From: Aromatoleum diolicum
GTDB lineage: Bacteria > Pseudomonadota > Gammaproteobacteria > Burkholderiales > Rhodocyclaceae
DNA: 64,000 nt
NCBI RefSeq assembly: GCF_012910955.1
Contig: NZ_WTVQ01000001.1
Location: 186,001 to 250,000, forward strand
Direction of reading: 5' to 3'
Made by a program: the position numbers and the translations under genes. Each line of letters starts with the position of its first letter. Positions within the stretch are counted from its first letter, which is position 1. Positions 1 to 10,523 of the stretch are shown one piece after another. Under the pieces are notes generated by a model that worked only from the letters and a program-made list of their open reading frames with translations, did not search any database and was not told where the DNA came from.

Positions 1-184
1 AGTAACGCACGTTCTGGATCATCGGCCACTTGAAGTTCAGACCCGGCTTGTCGATGACCTCCTTGATCTCTCCCAGCTGGAACACGACGGCAAACTGACG
101 CTGATCGACGGTGAACAGCGTCATCGAGGCCAAGGCCACGAGGAACAGCAAAAAACCTGCAAGAAGCGACATCTTGTCACGCAT
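1..184 (-). CDS. hflC: HflC, N-terminal part (cut by window edge)
   Basis: First 61 residues of HflC, the SPFH/prohibitin-type membrane protein that pairs with HflK and modulates the FtsH protease. The start ATG lies at 184-182 and overlaps the hflK stop by one base (TAATG), as expected for a translationally coupled pair. A single N-terminal membrane segment (about residues 6-24) is followed by VDQRQFAVVFQLGE, the start of the SPFH domain. The rest of the gene lies beyond position 1. Confidence 0.93.
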   Translation of the reverse strand, partial: MRDKMSLLAGFLLFLVALASMTLFTVDQRQFAVVFQLGEIKEVIDKPGLNFKWPMIQNVRY

Positions 185-1437
185 TACCGCTCTCCCCGCT
201 CACGATCGCGCAGCTCGCGATTGCGCGAATCCAAGGTATTGTCGGCGCGCGGCGCGGGTGCCGGCACAGCCGTACTGGTCGGGGGCGCTGACGACTCATG
301 CGCGCCCGAAGCACTGCCGGTTGCCTGCATCAGCTTGTCCAACGGCATGAACAACAGGTTACCGTTGCCCTTGGCGTCGACCATCACCTTGCTGGTCTTC
401 GACATCACCTGCTGCATCGTATCGATATACAGACGCTCGCGCGTGACTTCCGGCGCACGGCGGTATTCGGCCAGCACCTGGCTGAAGCGGCTCGCTTCGC
501 CCTCGGCGTTGGCGACGACACTGGCGCGATAGCCATTGGCTTCTTCGATCAGGCGCGACGCGGCGCCTCGCGCACGCGGAATCACGTCATTCGCGTAGGC
601 CTGACCCTCGTTGCGCAGACGCTCGCGATCCTGACCGGCCTTGACGGCGTCGTCGAATGCCGCTTGCACCTGCTCGGGCGGCTGGGCGTTCTGCATCGTC
701 ACGCGGCTGATCTGGATACCGGTATCGTAGCGATCGAGGATTTTCTGGATCGACTCGTGCGCGCTGGCCGCCATTTGCTCACGGCCCTCGTACAACACGA
801 AGTCCATCTTGTTCTTGCCGACGATCTCACGCATCGCCGACTCCGCCGCCTGAATCACCGACTCGTCAGGATAGCGGTTGTTGAACACGTATTTTTCGGG
901 GCTGGTAAGCACGTACTGAACGGCGAACTGGATGTTGATGATGTTCTCGTCGTCCGTAAGCATCAGGGCCTCGCGCAACACCTTGTTGCGCTCCGAGCCA
1001 CGATAGCCGACTTCCACCGTGCGCACGCCGGTCAGATCGACCACCTCGCTGCTTTCGACGGGATAGGGCAGGCGCCAACGCAGGCCAGGCTCGGTGGTTT
1101 CGACGAAGCTGCCGAAGCGCAGCACCACGCCGCGCTGGTTGGCCTCGACAATGTAGAAGCCGCTGGCAAGCCACACCACCAGGATCAGGACCAGCAATGC
1201 ACCGATACCGCCGCCGAACTGGCGGAACGACAACTGCGGCAGCTGCGGACCTCCGCCATTGCCGCCACCACCGCTGCGTGGACCGCGCTTGCCGAACATG
1301 GCGGAAAGACGCTGATTGAAGTCGCGCCACAGATCCTCGAGGTCTGGAGGGCCCTGATTGCCGCCGCGCTTGTCGTCGCCGCGCTTGTCGTCGCCATTCC
1401 CCTGGTTGCTGCCCCAGCGTGGGTCATTGAGAGACAT
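184..1437 (-). CDS. hflK: HflK, FtsH protease modulator
   Basis: Membrane-anchored SPFH/band-7 protein (417 aa) that forms a large periplasmic complex with HflC around FtsH. A Gly/Asp/Lys-rich cytoplasmic tail with two DDKRG repeats (about residues 17-25) precedes one transmembrane helix (about 76-95) and the SPFH domain starting VEANQRGVVLRFG. The frame is open upstream, but the ATG at 1437 (MSLNDPRWG) fits the family and leaves a 14-bp gap after hflX; a start further upstream would run into hflX. Part of hfq-hflX-hflK-hflC. Confidence 0.95.
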   Translation of the reverse strand: MSLNDPRWGSNQGNGDDKRGDDKRGGNQGPPDLEDLWRDFNQRLSAMFGKRGPRSGGGGNGGGPQLPQLSFRQFGGGIGALLVLILVVWLASGFYIVEANQRGVVLRFGSFVETTEPGLRWRLPYPVESSEVVDLTGVRTVEVGYRGSERNKVLREALMLTDDENIINIQFAVQYVLTSPEKYVFNNRYPDESVIQAAESAMREIVGKNKMDFVLYEGREQMAASAHESIQKILDRYDTGIQISRVTMQNAQPPEQVQAAFDDAVKAGQDRERLRNEGQAYANDVIPRARGAASRLIEEANGYRASVVANAEGEASRFSQVLAEYRRAPEVTRERLYIDTMQQVMSKTSKVMVDAKGNGNLLFMPLDKLMQATGSASGAHESSAPPTSTAVPAPAPRADNTLDSRNRELRDRERGER

Positions 1438-1451
1438 TAGAACGCCTGTAA

Positions 1452-2609
1452 TCACGTTTGAATTGGACCGATGTCGGAGAGATTCGGAGAAACGCCGAAA
1501 GGCGCTTCGGGCGCAGCTGTCACCGCGCATGCTACCTCAGCCAGGGCGTCGCGCAGCAAGCCAAGCCCTTCGCCAGTTCTGGCGCTCAAAAAAACGCGGA
1601 CGATCTTACCATAATCGTCGCGCTGGACCGCCGGCTCGACCCGCGTCAGGTCGATCTTGTTCATGACCATAATCTGCGGCACGTCGCCGGCACCGATTTC
1701 CGTCAGCACCCGGTTAACGGCTTCAATCTGCGCCTCGCGGTCCTCGCTTGCCGTATCGACCACATGCAGCAGCAGGTCCGCAGTTGCGGTTTCCTCGAGC
1801 GTGGAGTGAAAGGCGGCAACCAGCGAGTGCGGCAAATCGCGGATGAATCCGACGGTATCCGAGAGCACCACGTTGCCACCTTCGCCGACGTACAGGCGTC
1901 GCGAGGTCGTATCGAGCGTCGCGAACAACTGGTCGGCCGCATAAGCTCCGGCCTTGGTCAGGGAATTGAACAGCGTCGACTTGCCGGCATTGGTGTAGCC
2001 GACCAGCGACACCGACAGCACGTTACGCCCTTCGCGACCACGACGCCGCACACGCCGCTGCTTTTCGATCTGTGCAAGACGCTCCTTGAGCAGCTTGACA
2101 CGCTTGCCGAGGAGGCGGCGGTCGGTTTCGAGCTGGGTTTCACCCGGCCCCCGCAGACCGATGCCGCCCTTCTGCCGCTCAAGGTGAGTCCAGCCGCGTA
2201 CCAGACGAGTGGACAGGTGATCGAGCTGGGCAAGTTCGACTTGCAGCTTGCCCTCGTGACTGCGCGCACGCTGAGCGAAAATATCAAGGATCAGCGCCGT
2301 GCGATCGACGACGCGACACTGCAGCGCCCGTTCGAGGTTACGTTGCTGGGCCGGCGACAGGGTGTGATTGAAAATGACAAAGTCGGCCTCGTACGCACGC
2401 AGCGTTTCGGCAATTTCCTCGACCTTGCCACGGCCGGCGAACAGTGCCGGATCTGGCCGCGCACGGCGCCCACCCACCACCGCTTCGACGCTGGCGCCAG
2501 CGCTGAGGGTCAACAGCTTGAGTTCGGAAAGTCGCTCGTCCAGCGCGCCCTGATTCAGGTCGAGCTGGACGAGTACGGCGCGCTCACCGGAATCGGGGCG
2601 CTCAAACAT
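1452..2609 (-). CDS. hflX: HflX, ribosome-associated GTPase
   Basis: GTPase (385 aa) that binds the 50S subunit and splits stalled ribosomes. An N-terminal HflX domain with a glycine-rich LFAGRGKVEEI segment (about 57-67) is followed by a coiled helical stretch (about 165-190) and the G domain. The P-loop GYTNAGKS is at 204-211, followed by DTVGF (G3) and NKID (G4). The gene sits 44 bp downstream of hfq and upstream of hflK, the usual proteobacterial order. Length is near the short end of the family. Confidence 0.96.
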   Translation of the reverse strand: MFERPDSGERAVLVQLDLNQGALDERLSELKLLTLSAGASVEAVVGGRRARPDPALFAGRGKVEEIAETLRAYEADFVIFNHTLSPAQQRNLERALQCRVVDRTALILDIFAQRARSHEGKLQVELAQLDHLSTRLVRGWTHLERQKGGIGLRGPGETQLETDRRLLGKRVKLLKERLAQIEKQRRVRRRGREGRNVLSVSLVGYTNAGKSTLFNSLTKAGAYAADQLFATLDTTSRRLYVGEGGNVVLSDTVGFIRDLPHSLVAAFHSTLEETATADLLLHVVDTASEDREAQIEAVNRVLTEIGAGDVPQIMVMNKIDLTRVEPAVQRDDYGKIVRVFLSARTGEGLGLLRDALAEVACAVTAAPEAPFGVSPNLSDIGPIQT

Positions 2610-2653
2610 GGAGTCCTGCGGCGGTCGGCAGACGCCGCCGCAGCGGATGCTGT

Positions 2654-2899
2654 TCAGCTATTACCGTCACCCGAATCCTGCTGCTGGATATTGACCGGAC
2701 GAGCCGGCACGACCGTCGAGATGGCGTGCTTGTACACCATCTGCGTCACGGTGTTCTTCAGCAGCACAACGTACTGGTCGAACGATTCGATCTGCCCTTG
2801 CAGCTTGATGCCATTGACCAGGTAGATCGCCACGGGGACATGCTCCCTGCGCAGGGTGTTCAGGAACGGGTCTTGTAGTAGTTGCCCTTTGTTACTCAT
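2654..2899 (-). CDS. hfq: RNA chaperone Hfq
   Basis: Sm-like hexameric RNA chaperone (81 aa) that pairs small RNAs with mRNAs. The Sm1 core and the Sm2 signature [10 protein letters not shown] (Tyr56-Lys57-His58) are intact, with a short Gln/Asp/Ser-rich tail. The ATG at 2899 is chosen over an in-frame TTG six bases upstream because a GAGG ribosome site sits seven bases before it. First gene of the hfq-hflX-hflKC run and 99 bp downstream of der, so it probably has its own promoter. Confidence 0.97.
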   Translation of the reverse strand: MSNKGQLLQDPFLNTLRREHVPVAIYLVNGIKLQGQIESFDQYVVLLKNTVTQMVYKHAISTVVPARPVNIQQQDSGDGNS

Positions 2900-2998
2900 T
2901 TTCAAACCTCGAAGCTTTGTCTTGTTGTGAATGTAAAGGATTTCATGCTGCGCCGCAACAAAGGCACGAACGCGACATCCCGGCGTGGAGTTGGATAA

Positions 2999-4327
2999 TT
3001 ATTCTTTTCCGATAAACGGATTGTGTGCGGTTCGGAACTGTATCCGCAAGGGGGTGCCCTGCAATTTGAACGCCTCCATGAAAGTACGTTCCAGGAAGCG
3101 GACGTAAGATGCCGGCACGTGGTCCAGCGCGGCACCGTGGATCACCACCACCGGCGGATTGTTGCCCCCCTGGTGCGCATAGCGCATCTTCGGGCGGAAA
3201 ATGCCGTGGCGCGGGGGCGCCTGCTTGGCCAGAGCGGCCTGCAGCGTGCGGGTAAGACGCGGCGTGGACAAATTGACCATTGCGGCAGCGTAAGCCGCGT
3301 CGACCGATTTCATGACGGCGGCGACGCCCGCGCCCTTCAGCGCCGAGATGTAGTGAAACCGCGCGAACGACAGGAAATTGAGCTTGCGCGCGAGATCCTG
3401 CTTGATGAGTTCGCGACGGTAGTCGTCGACGTCGTCCCACTTGTTGACGGCCACCACCAGCGCGCGGCCGGAATCAAGGATGAAGCCGGCAATATGGGCA
3501 TCCTGGTCGGAGATGTCCTGCGACGCGTCGAGCACCAGCACGACCACGTTGCACTCCTCGATGGCCTGCAGCGTCTTGATGACGGAGAATTTTTCCACCG
3601 CTTCGAAGACCTTGCCGCGGCGGCGCAGGCCGGCGGTGTCGATCAGCGTGTAGTTGCGGCCTTCGCGTTCAAAAGGAATGGCAATGGCGTCGCGCGTGGT
3701 GCCGGGCATGTCGAACGCAATCACGCGCTCTTCGCCGAGCAGACTGTTTACGAGGGTCGATTTGCCGACGTTGGGTCGCCCCACGATGGCGATGCGGGGG
3801 GAGCGCCCCTGCTCGTCTTCCGGCTCGGCGTCGTCGGGAAACTCCGCCAGCACGAGATCAACCACCTCTTTGACACCATCCCCATGCGTCGCCGACACGG
3901 GCAGGGGATCGCCGAGCCCAAGGGCGTGAAACTCGGCCGACACCATGGTCCGCTCCATGCCCTCGGCCTTGTTGACGACCAGATGCACCGGGCGACCGGC
4001 ACGGCGCAGACGCGTGGCGATCTGCTCGTCGTGCGGCGTCAGTCCGGCACGGCCGTCGACGAGGAACAGCAACACGTCCGCTTCGGCGATCGCCTGCTCG
4101 GCCTGGCGCGCCATTTCGTGCATGATCCCGCTCTTGGCGACGGGGTCGAAGCCCGCGGTATCCACCACCAGGTAATCGCGATCACCGACTCGGCCGATGC
4201 CGTAGTGGCGATCGCGCGTCAGGCCGGGCTGGTCCGCAACAAGCGCATCGCGCGTGCGGGTCAGGCGGTTGAAAAGGGTGGATTTGCCGACGTTGGGCCG
4301 GCCAACCAGAACTATGGTGGGTTTCAC
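2999..4327 (-). CDS. der: Der (EngA), tandem GTPase for ribosome assembly
   Basis: Essential GTPase (442 aa) for 50S maturation, with two G domains in tandem and a C-terminal KH-like domain. P-loops GRPNVGKS are seen at residues 9-16 and 183-190; DTAGF (56-60) and a later DTAGLRRRG are the G3 motifs, and VNKAEG and VNKWDD are the G4 motifs. The KH-like part covers about 360-442. It follows bamB after 14 bp, the usual order. Confidence 0.97.
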   Translation of the reverse strand: MKPTIVLVGRPNVGKSTLFNRLTRTRDALVADQPGLTRDRHYGIGRVGDRDYLVVDTAGFDPVAKSGIMHEMARQAEQAIAEADVLLFLVDGRAGLTPHDEQIATRLRRAGRPVHLVVNKAEGMERTMVSAEFHALGLGDPLPVSATHGDGVKEVVDLVLAEFPDDAEPEDEQGRSPRIAIVGRPNVGKSTLVNSLLGEERVIAFDMPGTTRDAIAIPFEREGRNYTLIDTAGLRRRGKVFEAVEKFSVIKTLQAIEECNVVVLVLDASQDISDQDAHIAGFILDSGRALVVAVNKWDDVDDYRRELIKQDLARKLNFLSFARFHYISALKGAGVAAVMKSVDAAYAAAMVNLSTPRLTRTLQAALAKQAPPRHGIFRPKMRYAHQGGNNPPVVVIHGAALDHVPASYVRFLERTFMEAFKLQGTPLRIQFRTAHNPFIGKE

Positions 4328-4341
4328 GCGCTCATTCCCGC

Positions 4342-5484
4342 TTAGCGGGCCTCATAGACGTGGACGCCACCGTCCCGCGTCTGGATGACAAAACCGTCGC
4401 GCCCGAAGCGGCGCGGGTCGGCAGCGATGGCGCTGCTGTCGGCACGTGTGCGCGCCACGAAAGCGCCGGTTTCGCGGTTGAGCAGATGAACATAACCCTC
4501 GAGATCGCCGATGGCAACAAAGTCGCCGACGATCACCGGACGCGACACCGCGCGCCGCGGCAAGGCATCCTGCTTCCACACGCTGGCGCCGCTGGCGCCG
4601 TCAAGCCCATGCACGGTATCTGCGTCGTCGGTAATGACGACGAAACGCGTATCCCGATCCATGCCGACACTGCTGGAAAAATCGCGCGACCACAGCGCGT
4701 TGCCGTTACTGGCGTCGAAACACCCGGCGCGTCCCTGATAGGACACGGCGCAGATTTCCTTGCGCCCGAGCACCGGCGTGCCGGCGATGTCAGCAACGCG
4801 TTCGAGTTCGGTCGCGCCACGCGGCGTGGCGACCGTCAGCTCCCACAGTTGCCCACCGTTGGCGAGGCTCACGGCGACGAGCTTGCCACCCGGATAGCCG
4901 GCCAGCGCGGCGCCACTCTCGAGCGTGACGCCGGCAAAACTGCGCAACGAGAGGGGCGGCGTGGCGCGCTGGAATACCCAGCGGCGCGCGCCGGTGCTGG
5001 CATCCAGACCAATCAGACGGCTGTCCGAGGCACGCACCACAACGATCGCATCGCCGACGGCAGGCGGCGCGAGAACCTCGGCGCCGACCGGGGAGCGCCA
5101 GCGCTCCGATCCATTTTCGGCGTCCAGGGCAACGATCTCGCCGGCGGTCGTCGCCACGACCGCCAGGCGCCCGTTGCTGCCCACACCGGCCGAAAGGCGC
5201 TTGCCGGCGTTCGCCGTCCACACCGGACGGCCATCCTTGTATCGCGCAACAACGCCGTCATGCGCTGCGGCATAGACGTCCTCGCCCACGACCGCCGGCT
5301 GGAACACGTAGGGGCCGGACGCGCCGACGCGCACCTGCCACACCGCACGCAGTTCCGCCGAAGGCTGGATCGCCGCGAGCGGCGCAGGCTTGGGCGTCGA
5401 CGACGCAAACGGGTTGAGCGAGGAGCAGCCGGCAAGCAGGGCCAGCGAGCCCGAAAACACCAGGGCGGAGAGGGGTCGCATCAT
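4342..5484 (-). CDS. bamB: BamB, outer-membrane assembly lipoprotein
   Basis: Lipoprotein of the BAM complex that inserts beta-barrel proteins into the outer membrane; it folds as an eight-bladed propeller of PQQ-like repeats. The signal peptide ends in the lipobox LLAGC (lipidated Cys at residue 20 from this start). Repeated AL(D/N)AENG-type and GLDASTGA-type strands mark the propeller. Start choice: GTG at 5487, ATG at 5484 and ATG at 5481 are consecutive, and the GGAGG upstream is best spaced for 5484. It abuts the yfgM-like gene. Confidence 0.94.
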   Translation of the reverse strand: MMRPLSALVFSGSLALLAGCSSLNPFASSTPKPAPLAAIQPSAELRAVWQVRVGASGPYVFQPAVVGEDVYAAAHDGVVARYKDGRPVWTANAGKRLSAGVGSNGRLAVVATTAGEIVALDAENGSERWRSPVGAEVLAPPAVGDAIVVVRASDSRLIGLDASTGARRWVFQRATPPLSLRSFAGVTLESGAALAGYPGGKLVAVSLANGGQLWELTVATPRGATELERVADIAGTPVLGRKEICAVSYQGRAGCFDASNGNALWSRDFSSSVGMDRDTRFVVITDDADTVHGLDGASGASVWKQDALPRRAVSRPVIVGDFVAIGDLEGYVHLLNRETGAFVARTRADSSAIAADPRRFGRDGFVIQTRDGGVHVYEAR

Positions 5485-5487
5485 CAC

Positions 5488-6138
5488 TCAGCCCTCCAGG
5501 GCTTGTTGCTTGACGCGAATCACCTCACGCAGGGTTTCGCCGCCTTCGGCACCCTCCACGCCCAACGCATCGATCGCCGCCTGATAGGCACTGCGGGCCT
5601 CGGCGATCTTGCCGCTGGCCGCCAGCACGTCACCGCGCAAGTCTTCGAAGCGTGCCTTGAGTGCAGGCGCCGGCGCCGTCCCGCCGAGACGCGCCAGCGC
5701 TTCGTCATGCGCCCCTTCATCGAGCAGCACGGCCGCCAGGCGCAGGCGTGCAATGTCCTTGAGCGCCGCATCGTTGCCCTTGTCGAGCAGCCACTCGAGC
5801 TGAGCCCGCGCGTTCTTGCCGTCGCCGGCGGACAGCTGCACACCGGCCGAGATCAGCGCAGCCATCTCGGCATACGAAGTTCCGGGGAACTTCTCGATGA
5901 TCTGCCCGGCCGCTTCGCGCGCCTTCTGTGCATTGCCCTGCTGCGCGGCAGACTGCACCGCGAAATACAGCGAACCCGCCTCGCCGGCCTGTTTGTTCTT
6001 GTAGTACTGGAACCCCTGCCAGCCGACCGAGGCCAGCGCGGCCACCACCGCGATCGCGGTCACCAAATTGCCATACTGGGCCCACCAGGCCTTCAGTTCG
6101 GAAATCTGTTCCTGCTCTTCCAGATCATAAACCGCCAT
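5488..6138 (-). CDS. yfgM: YfgM-like tetratricopeptide membrane protein
   Basis: Membrane-anchored TPR protein (216 aa), associated in enterobacteria with the Sec translocon and periplasmic chaperones. A cytoplasmic N-terminus ([11 protein letters not shown]) precedes one transmembrane helix (about 24-41) and an alanine-rich TPR-like periplasmic domain. The frame opens far upstream inside hisS. Of the two adjacent ATGs at 6141 and 6138, the second has better spacing from GAGG. It overlaps the 3' end of hisS by 14 bp and precedes bamB. Confidence 0.9.
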   Translation of the reverse strand: MAVYDLEEQEQISELKAWWAQYGNLVTAIAVVAALASVGWQGFQYYKNKQAGEAGSLYFAVQSAAQQGNAQKAREAAGQIIEKFPGTSYAEMAALISAGVQLSAGDGKNARAQLEWLLDKGNDAALKDIARLRLAAVLLDEGAHDEALARLGGTAPAPALKARFEDLRGDVLAASGKIAEARSAYQAAIDALGVEGAEGGETLREVIRVKQQALEG

Positions 6139-7441
6139 CATTTTCCTCTTCGTCAATGAACAGGCATTCGGCCACCGCATCGGCGATGCCTTCAAGCGCC
6201 ACACGTTGTTGCCCGCCGGGCCCACGCAGGGGCTTGAGTCCGACCTCACCGGTGGCGGCTTCGTCTTCGCCAATCACGACTGCCAGCTGCGCGCCGCTGG
6301 CGTCGGCCTTCTTCATCTGCGACTTGAAACTGCCACCACCGCAATGCGTCAGCACGGCGAAGCCATAGCCGCGCAGCGCTTCCGCCGCGCGGAACGCAAG
6401 GCGCTGGGCCTGTTCGCCGAGGTGCACGACATACACATCGGGCTGCGCCCGCTCGACTTCGCCACCGCCTTCACGCCACAAGGCCAGCAGACGCTCGACC
6501 CCCATCGCGAACCCGGCGGCCGGCGCAGGCTTGCCGCCGAGCTGCTCGACCAGGCCGTCGTAGCGCCCGCCCGCACACACCGTTCCCTGTGCGCCGAGAC
6601 GCGTGGTCACCCACTCGAATACCGTGCGGTTGTAGTAATCGAGTCCGCGCACCAGGCGCGGGTTGATGCGGTAGGGAATGCCGGCATCCTTGAGCAGGGC
6701 CTGCACGCCATCGAAATGCTTGAGCGATTCGTCGCCGAGGAAATCGATCAGTTTGGGCGCGGCTTCGACGAGATCCTGCAGATCAGGATTCTTGGTGTCG
6801 AGGATGCGCAGCGGATTGGTATGCAGGCGGCGCTTGGCGTCCTCGTCCAGGCGCTCCTGGTGCGCCGACAGATAGGTGATGAGCTCGGCACGATGGCGTG
6901 CTCGCTCCTCGCTGGAACCGAGCGAATTGAGCTCGAGACGCACGTCCTCGAGACCGAGATCGTCCCACAGCCGCGCGCACATCAGGATGTGCTCGGCGTC
7001 GATGTCGGGGCCATCGAAGCCCATCGCCTCGACGCCAATCTGGTGGAACTGACGATAACGCCCTTTCTGCGGACGCTCGTGCCGGAACATCGGGCCGTGG
7101 TAATACAGGCGCTGCGGGCCGGCAAACAGCATCTTGTGCTGGATCGCGGCGCGCACGCAGGAGGCGGTGCCTTCCGGACGCAGCGTCAGCAGCTCGCCGT
7201 TGAGGGCATCCTCGAAGGAGTACATTTCCTTCTCGACGATGTCGGTGACTTCACCGATGGCGCGCTTGAACAGCGGCGTCGGCTCGACGATCGGCATGCG
7301 GATGGGGCGATAGCCGTAGCTGCGCAGCCAGTCGCGAACAATATCCTCGAAATGTTCCCAGGCCTCGGCCTCGTCGGGCAGGATGTCGTTCATCCCGCGA
7401 ACGGCTTGCAACGTCTGATTGCTTTGTTTCTTTTCAGTCAT
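6125..7441 (-). CDS. hisS: Histidyl-tRNA synthetase
   Basis: Class II aminoacyl-tRNA synthetase (438 aa) charging tRNA-His. Motif 2 is seen as [15 protein letters not shown]; the histidine-specific loops [15 protein letters not shown] and GGRYDGL (motif 3 region follows with [10 protein letters not shown]) are intact, and the C-terminal anticodon-binding domain is present. The ATG at 7441 lies 11 bp after ispG. Length matches the bacterial family. Confidence 0.97.
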   Translation of the reverse strand: MTEKKQSNQTLQAVRGMNDILPDEAEAWEHFEDIVRDWLRSYGYRPIRMPIVEPTPLFKRAIGEVTDIVEKEMYSFEDALNGELLTLRPEGTASCVRAAIQHKMLFAGPQRLYYHGPMFRHERPQKGRYRQFHQIGVEAMGFDGPDIDAEHILMCARLWDDLGLEDVRLELNSLGSSEERARHRAELITYLSAHQERLDEDAKRRLHTNPLRILDTKNPDLQDLVEAAPKLIDFLGDESLKHFDGVQALLKDAGIPYRINPRLVRGLDYYNRTVFEWVTTRLGAQGTVCAGGRYDGLVEQLGGKPAPAAGFAMGVERLLALWREGGGEVERAQPDVYVVHLGEQAQRLAFRAAEALRGYGFAVLTHCGGGSFKSQMKKADASGAQLAVVIGEDEAATGEVGLKPLRGPGGQQRVALEGIADAVAECLFIDEEENDGGL

Positions 7442-7452
7442 AAGGGGACGGT

Positions 7453-8709
7453 TCAGACCGCCTTTTTTGTGTATCTGGTCGCCACGTAGTTATCCACGAT
7501 GGCCTTGAATTCGGCGGCAATGTTATCGCCGCGCAGGGTAACCGTTTTTTCGCCGTCGACGAATACCGGCGCCGCCGGGGTTTCGCCGGTGCCGGGCAGC
7601 GAAATGCCGATGTTGGCATGCTTGCTTTCGCCCGGCCCGTTGACGACGCAGCCCATCACGGCGAGCGTCATGTTCTCGACGCCGTCGTACTGCTCGCGCC
7701 ACACCGGCATCTGCTCGCGCACGTAGTTCTGGATGCCCGAGGCGAGTTCCTGGAAGAAAGTGCTGGTGGTCCGCCCACATCCCGGACATGCCGTGACCAT
7801 CGGCGTGAACGCGCGCAAGCCCATGGTCTGCAGGATTTCCTGCGCCACGACGACTTCCTGCGTGCGGCTGCCGTTGGGCTCCGGCGTCAGCGAGATGCGG
7901 ATCGTGTCGCCGATGCCTTCCTGCAGCAGCACCGCGAGCGCCGCGGTCGATGCGACAATGCCCTTCGAGCCCATGCCGGCCTCGGTGAGCCCAAGGTGCA
8001 GCGGGTAGTCGCAGCGCGCTGCCATGTCGCGATACACCGCGATCAGGTCCTGCACGCTCGACACTTTCGCAGACAGGATGATGCGGTCCCCGCCGAGACC
8101 GTATTCCTCCGCCTTTACGGCAGATTCCAGCGCAGACACGACCAGCGCTTCGCGCATCACCGCGCCGGCGTCACGCGGCTCAGCGCGCTTGGCGTTCTGG
8201 TCCATGACGCGGGCAAGCACCGACGGATCGAGGCTGCCCCAGTTGACGCCGATGCGCACCGGTTTGTCGTACTTGCAGGCAATTTCGATGATCGAGGCGA
8301 ACTGCGGATCGCGCCTGGTGCCGGCGCCGACGTTGCCCGGATTGATCCGCAGCTTGGCGAGCGCCTCGGCGCAGGCCGGGTGATCGGCGAGCAGCTTGTG
8401 ACCGTTGTAATGGAAGTCGCCGACCAGCGGCACGTCCATGTTGAGCGCGAGCAGGCGGTCGCGGATATGCGGCACGGCCTTCGCGGCAGCCTCGTTATTG
8501 ACCGTGATGCGCACCAGTTCCGAACCGGCACGCGCGAGTTCGGCGACCTGCATCGCGGTCGCAAGCACGTCGACGGTATCGGTATTGGTCATCGACTGCA
8601 CCACCACCGGCGCATCCGAGCCGATCAGCACGCGTCCGACGCGGACTTGCCGCGTGCGGTGACGCGGCATCGCCGCGGCGGGGCGCTCTAGGGAGGGGTT
8701 TGTTGCCAA
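7453..8709 (-). CDS. ispG: IspG (GcpE), MEcPP reductase of the MEP pathway
   Basis: [4Fe-4S] enzyme (418 aa) converting 2-C-methyl-D-erythritol 2,4-cyclodiphosphate to HMBPP in isoprenoid synthesis. TIM-barrel start [20 protein letters not shown] and the cluster motifs [13 protein letters not shown] and [10 protein letters not shown] are present. The first start codon of the frame is TTG (8709), ten bases after a GGAG; an ATG at 8670 ([12 protein letters not shown]) is the alternative and would shorten the protein by 13 residues. Located between rodZ and hisS. Confidence 0.95.
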   Translation of the reverse strand: MATNPSLERPAAAMPRHRTRQVRVGRVLIGSDAPVVVQSMTNTDTVDVLATAMQVAELARAGSELVRITVNNEAAAKAVPHIRDRLLALNMDVPLVGDFHYNGHKLLADHPACAEALAKLRINPGNVGAGTRRDPQFASIIEIACKYDKPVRIGVNWGSLDPSVLARVMDQNAKRAEPRDAGAVMREALVVSALESAVKAEEYGLGGDRIILSAKVSSVQDLIAVYRDMAARCDYPLHLGLTEAGMGSKGIVASTAALAVLLQEGIGDTIRISLTPEPNGSRTQEVVVAQEILQTMGLRAFTPMVTACPGCGRTTSTFFQELASGIQNYVREQMPVWREQYDGVENMTLAVMGCVVNGPGESKHANIGISLPGTGETPAAPVFVDGEKTVTLRGDNIAAEFKAIVDNYVATRYTKKAV

Positions 8710-8715
8710 TTCAGC

Positions 8716-9720
8716 TTACTCCAGGGTCAATCTTGCGACGCTGACACGCACGTACGGCGTCATGTCGTAGGGCTTGCCGCGATACTCGAGCGACACCTGC
8801 CGGGCGTTGCCCACCACCAGGGCAAACGGCGGTTTGCCCTGCACGGTGCGGGTACCGCCGGCATGGCTGATGCCCGAATAAACGATCGAACCGCTGGCGT
8901 CACGCACCTCGACCCATGACTCCCCCTCGAAACGGAACACCATGTGCTCGACGCCGTCGGCGCGCGCGGCCACGGCGACTGGCGCTGCGGGGGCGACTGG
9001 CGCTGCGGGGGCGAGCGGCGCCGGCGCAGGCGGCGCGATGGCCGGGACGCTCGCGGGGGGCACGGAACCGGGCAGCGCCGGCACGAGCGGCGGCGGATTC
9101 ACCGTGGTTGCACTGTCGGGGACTGCAGGGGGCGTCGGCATCGGCGAAATTGCCAACGCCGTGCTGTCGGTGCCGGGCGACGTGACGCCGGGAGAAGGCA
9201 TGACGATGGGCTCGCCCGCCGGTGCTGCGTCGCCGGGGAGCGCCGCGTCAGGCGCAGGCTCGGTCACGGCGATGGATTCATCAGGCATCTGAAACCAGTC
9301 GAAATACCAGCCGGCGATCACCACCACCAGCAGCCCCCCGGCGATCAGCGCCGCCGGAAGCTGCACGGCACGCGACGCGCCGCCACTCGGCATGACGCCC
9401 TCGGCATTGGAAACCGGTACCAGCTCCACTACCTGCGCGCCCGCTTCGAACTCGAAAGCCGCCAGCACCGCTGACGGATCGACGCCGAGATAGCGCGCAT
9501 AATTGCGCAGGAATCCGCGTGCGAACGCCGGGCCCGGCAGCAGGTCGAGCCGCCCGGCCTCCATCGCTTCAATTTGCCTGCTGGTCAGTTTGAGGGCGTT
9601 TGCCACGTTGCCGGTCGTCTCGCCGCGGCTCTCGCGCAGACGGCGCAATTGCGCGCCGACCGCGGCGGCGTCGGCAGACGGCGCCGCACTCCCCTGCGGG
9701 TCCAGATGCACTTCTGTCAC
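8716..9720 (-). CDS. rodZ: RodZ-like cytoskeletal protein (HTH plus DUF4115)
   Basis: Bitopic protein (334 aa) linking MreB to the cell-wall elongation machinery. A cytoplasmic Cro/C1-type helix-turn-helix (about 24-84, with LRRLRESRGET and ARGFLRNYARYLGV) is followed by one transmembrane helix (about 124-142), a long Pro/Ala/Val-rich periplasmic linker and a C-terminal DUF4115 beta domain (VEVRDASGSIVYSG). The start is GTG at 9720, overlapping the stop of the preceding pilW-like gene (GTGA), which indicates translational coupling. Confidence 0.93.
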   Translation of the reverse strand: MTEVHLDPQGSAAPSADAAAVGAQLRRLRESRGETTGNVANALKLTSRQIEAMEAGRLDLLPGPAFARGFLRNYARYLGVDPSAVLAAFEFEAGAQVVELVPVSNAEGVMPSGGASRAVQLPAALIAGGLLVVVIAGWYFDWFQMPDESIAVTEPAPDAALPGDAAPAGEPIVMPSPGVTSPGTDSTALAISPMPTPPAVPDSATTVNPPPLVPALPGSVPPASVPAIAPPAPAPLAPAAPVAPAAPVAVAARADGVEHMVFRFEGESWVEVRDASGSIVYSGISHAGGTRTVQGKPPFALVVGNARQVSLEYRGKPYDMTPYVRVSVARLTLE

Positions 9721-10523
9721 TGGTATTTTCCCTGAATCATGGCCTGATATTCCGGGCTATCGGCAAAGCGCCCGCGCAACTGGGCCGCATAGCTCGCCTC
9801 CGCATCGCGGTTGCCCATGCGACGCTCGGTACGCAGGCCCAGCCATATCGACCGGGCACTCGGCTCGCCCTGCTGGTGCAATTTCACCAGATACGTACTC
9901 GCTACGCTGTAGGCGCCGCGGCGATAGGCAATTTCCGCGAGGTGATACATCGCCTGAGCGTTGCCCGAATCGAGTTGCACCGCGCGCTGGAACTCGTTTT
10001 CGGCCGCGGCATCGTTCCCCTCGCGCAGGTAGCACAACCCGGCATTGGTGTACGGCCGCGTCGGCGTGCGATAGTAAGGATTGCGCGCCGCCATCGAGAG
10101 CCGTGCAAGACCGTCCTGCGTTTGCCCGGTGACGCACTGGAACCAGCCGTAGCTGTTGTTGAATTCCGGATCATTGGGCGCCAGGCTCAGCGCGCGCTGG
10201 AAATTTTCGCGTGCGGCATTGGGGTCTTCGACATACATGTACACCAGCCCCATCAGGTGATAGGCCGGCGAATAGCTGGAATCGCTCTGGAGCGCGATGC
10301 GCGCCTCGTCGAGCGCGACGGCGTAGCGTCCGACCTGGAAATATGCGAGCCCCAGCTCGACGTGCACCTTGGCCGTGGCGGTCGTCTTGCCCGAAGCGGG
10401 CATATCCGATACGGGCCGATCGGCCAGCGGACCGCCCGCACCAGGGGCAAGGGGCGCGGTAACACACCCTGCCAGCGCCAGCGCGAACAGGGGAATTGAC
10501 AGCTTCGCGATCATCCGCTTCAT
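9717..10523 (-). CDS. pilW: Type IV pilus biogenesis lipoprotein PilW/PilF
   Basis: TPR lipoprotein (268 aa) that helps the PilQ secretin assemble in the outer membrane. The signal peptide ends in ALAGC (lipobox), then several TPR units follow, for example [22 protein letters not shown] and [15 protein letters not shown]. The start ATG overlaps the rlmN stop by four bases (ATGA), and its own stop overlaps the rodZ start. rlmN-pilW-rodZ-ispG-hisS is a standard betaproteobacterial order. Confidence 0.92.
   Translation of the reverse strand: MKRMIAKLSIPLFALALAGCVTAPLAPGAGGPLADRPVSDMPASGKTTATAKVHVELGLAYFQVGRYAVALDEARIALQSDSSYSPAYHLMGLVYMYVEDPNAARENFQRALSLAPNDPEFNNSYGWFQCVTGQTQDGLARLSMAARNPYYRTPTRPYTNAGLCYLREGNDAAAENEFQRAVQLDSGNAQAMYHLAEIAYRRGAYSVASTYLVKLHQQGEPSARSIWLGLRTERRMGNRDAEASYAAQLRGRFADSPEYQAMIQGKYQ

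Noticed and set aside
298-6159. Long plus-strand frames opposite hflK, hflX, der, bamB and yfgM
   Set aside because: Same GC-bias shadows; the minus-strand genes have complete family motifs and sensible ribosome sites.
8942-9474. Gly/Ala-rich plus-strand frames opposite the rodZ linker, looking like tandem repeats
   Set aside because: The repeat-like pattern is the reverse reading of the Pro/Ala/Val-rich RodZ linker, not a separate gene or a DNA repeat array.
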